Shown here one piece after another: positions 63,405 through 64,000 of a stretch of 64,000 nt of DNA; the first letter of the stretch is position 1; the number at the start of each line of letters is the position of its first letter. The stretch spans positions 992,001-1,056,000 of the forward strand of contig JAYJMM010000083.1 in assembly GCA_037349105.1 (NCBI GenBank). Direction: 5' to 3'. This DNA is from Limnomonas spitsbergensis. Lineage: Eukaryota > Chlorophyta > Chlorophyceae > Chlamydomonadales. The notes beneath the pieces are model-generated. The model did not search any database. It saw nothing but the letters and a program-made list of their open reading frames with translations, and was not told the DNA's origin. The translations under genes were made by a program, and so were the position numbers.

Positions 63405-63705
63405 CGCTCTTGATTCAGGCTCAAATCAAACGGTGGAAATTTCGGCTTGATTCAAACGTTAACCCGCTTGATTCATGGTTTGATTCCGGCTTGATAAGAA
63501 CCCTTGATTCCGCTTGATTCCTGTTTGATAAGAACCCTTGATTCCCGTTTGATTTCGGCTTGATTCCATGCGCTTGATTCTTGCTTGATTCCCGCTTGAT
63601 ATCCGCTTGAATCAAGCTCAAATCAAGCGCTAGCTGCAGAGGCTTGATTTCAAAAAATCCCGCTTGATTCATAGTTTGATTCAAGGGTATGTTTCAAGCA
63701 GGATT
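63405..63705 (+). repeat. Subterminal repeat cluster of the 8.6-kb element
   Basis: At least 15 copies of cttgatt(c) in direct orientation with spacings of 10-30 bp, next to the right terminal repeat. Such subterminal motif clusters are typical binding regions for transposases. The left end has only two or three. Confidence 0.7.
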
Positions 63706-63751
63706 TTTTTCGTTTCAAGCGTGGATCAAGGGGCCCCATGTTACCGACGTA

Positions 63752-64000
63752 TCCTCTTGCGTAGTGTCCGTTCCTCTCTGCGGTCCTGCGGGGATCCTTT
63801 GGTACACCCACAAAATTTCAAACTTGGATACTCTATCCACAAGTTCACTTCTGTCAATGATGAAAGATTGGATCCACCTGATCACAATCTGCAGTCACAC
63901 AGGTAATTATCCGTTGGGTGTATAAATCCACAGCCAGATCTTCAAGCCTCTCCTGGACTACAACACTAAGCTGCCACGCTTAATGATTCTCAGGGTTTAA
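63752..64000. repeat. LTR-like repeat block, copy 2
   Basis: Continuation of retroelement B beyond the insertion, nearly identical to 15,816-16,062, including the tataaatccacagccagatc string. It is cut by the window end. Confidence 0.7.

Larger units (their letters stand above)
55165..63751. mobile_element. 8.6-kb TIR element with TA target duplication and cargo genes
   Basis: The left end TA-CGTCGGTAACATG (55,165-55,179) and right end CATGTTACCGACG-TA (63,737-63,751) are exact inverted repeats of 13 bp flanked by TA. The flanks join to give the uninterrupted sequence seen in copy A at about 15,813-15,816, so the limits are those of a real insertion into retroelement B. Subterminal cttgatt-type strings occur near both ends (few on the left, a dense cluster on the right). 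Inside are three tandem arrays and two spliced genes. I recognise no transposase, so it is either non-autonomous or uses an unfamiliar one. Confidence 0.8.
38773..64000 (-). mobile_element. Giant Ty3/gypsy-like retroelement, copy B, interrupted by an 8.6-kb TIR element
   Basis: The coding part is 54,826-38,773 on the minus strand, about 16 kb without LTRs. Order: Gag-like, CCHC 1, protease-like, CCHC 2, unrecognised region, hydrophobic segment, RT, RNase H, DNA methyltransferase, integrase, PHD finger. The leader runs to 55,164 and resumes with the LTR-like block at 63,752 after the insertion. Lesions: TGA near 52,928, TAA at 50,024, minisatellite at 47,713, a 17-bp tandem duplication near 45,850, TAG at 43,192 and TAG at 39,961. 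Most differ from those of copy A, so the two copies decayed independently. Confidence 0.85.

Overview
The window reads as nuclear DNA from a GC-rich green alga. The evidence is short TTTAGGG-type telomere motifs at internal positions, a spliced gene resembling algal/plant TSSC4, a MYND finger of the kind common in chlorophytes, and very dense nested transposable elements. I cannot name the species; a repeat-rich prasinophyte or volvocalean-type genome is a guess. There is no bacterial gene organisation.

Layout. (1) 1-16,062: minus-strand copy A of a giant Ty3/gypsy-like retroelement. Its 3' end lies left of the window, and a 1.3-kb fragment of another retroelement replaces the core of its DNA methyltransferase module. 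(2) 17,127-28,606: a probable host gene, TSSC4-like, minus strand, with four phase-compatible exons. Its introns hold tandem repeats, TA-target transposons nested two deep, and a long imperfect palindrome. (3) 28,607-33,700: gene-poor DNA with two more TA-target TIR elements, a telomere-like tract and weak coding scraps. (4) About 33,700-36,776: the 3' part of a chromodomain gypsy element (C), split by a 1,166-bp hAT-type insertion with an 8-bp target duplication. (5) 36,783-37,904: a plus-strand reading frame joining a truncated reverse transcriptase to a MYND zinc finger. (6) 38,773 to the end: copy B of the giant retroelement, with an intact cytosine-C5 methyltransferase between RNase H and integrase and a PHD finger after the integrase. 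(7) 55,165-63,751: an 8.6-kb element with 13-bp terminal inverted repeats and a TA duplication, inserted in the 5' leader/LTR-like region of copy B. It carries a possible 2-oxoglutarate oxygenase-like gene, a second spliced gene, three tandem arrays and subterminal CTTGATTC repeats.

How the parts work together. The giant element encodes, in order, a Gag-like protein with an 18-residue repeat and a first CCHC knuckle, a protease-like DSA motif, a second CCHC knuckle, a very long unrecognised region, a conserved hydrophobic segment, reverse transcriptase, RNase H, a DNA methyltransferase (writer), an HHCC/DDE integrase and a PHD finger (putative histone reader). A and B agree over most of this despite scattered nonsense and frameshift lesions, so the architecture existed in a functional ancestor. 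The most interesting object is this writer-plus-reader retroelement. Next is the 8.6-kb TIR element with its cargo genes.
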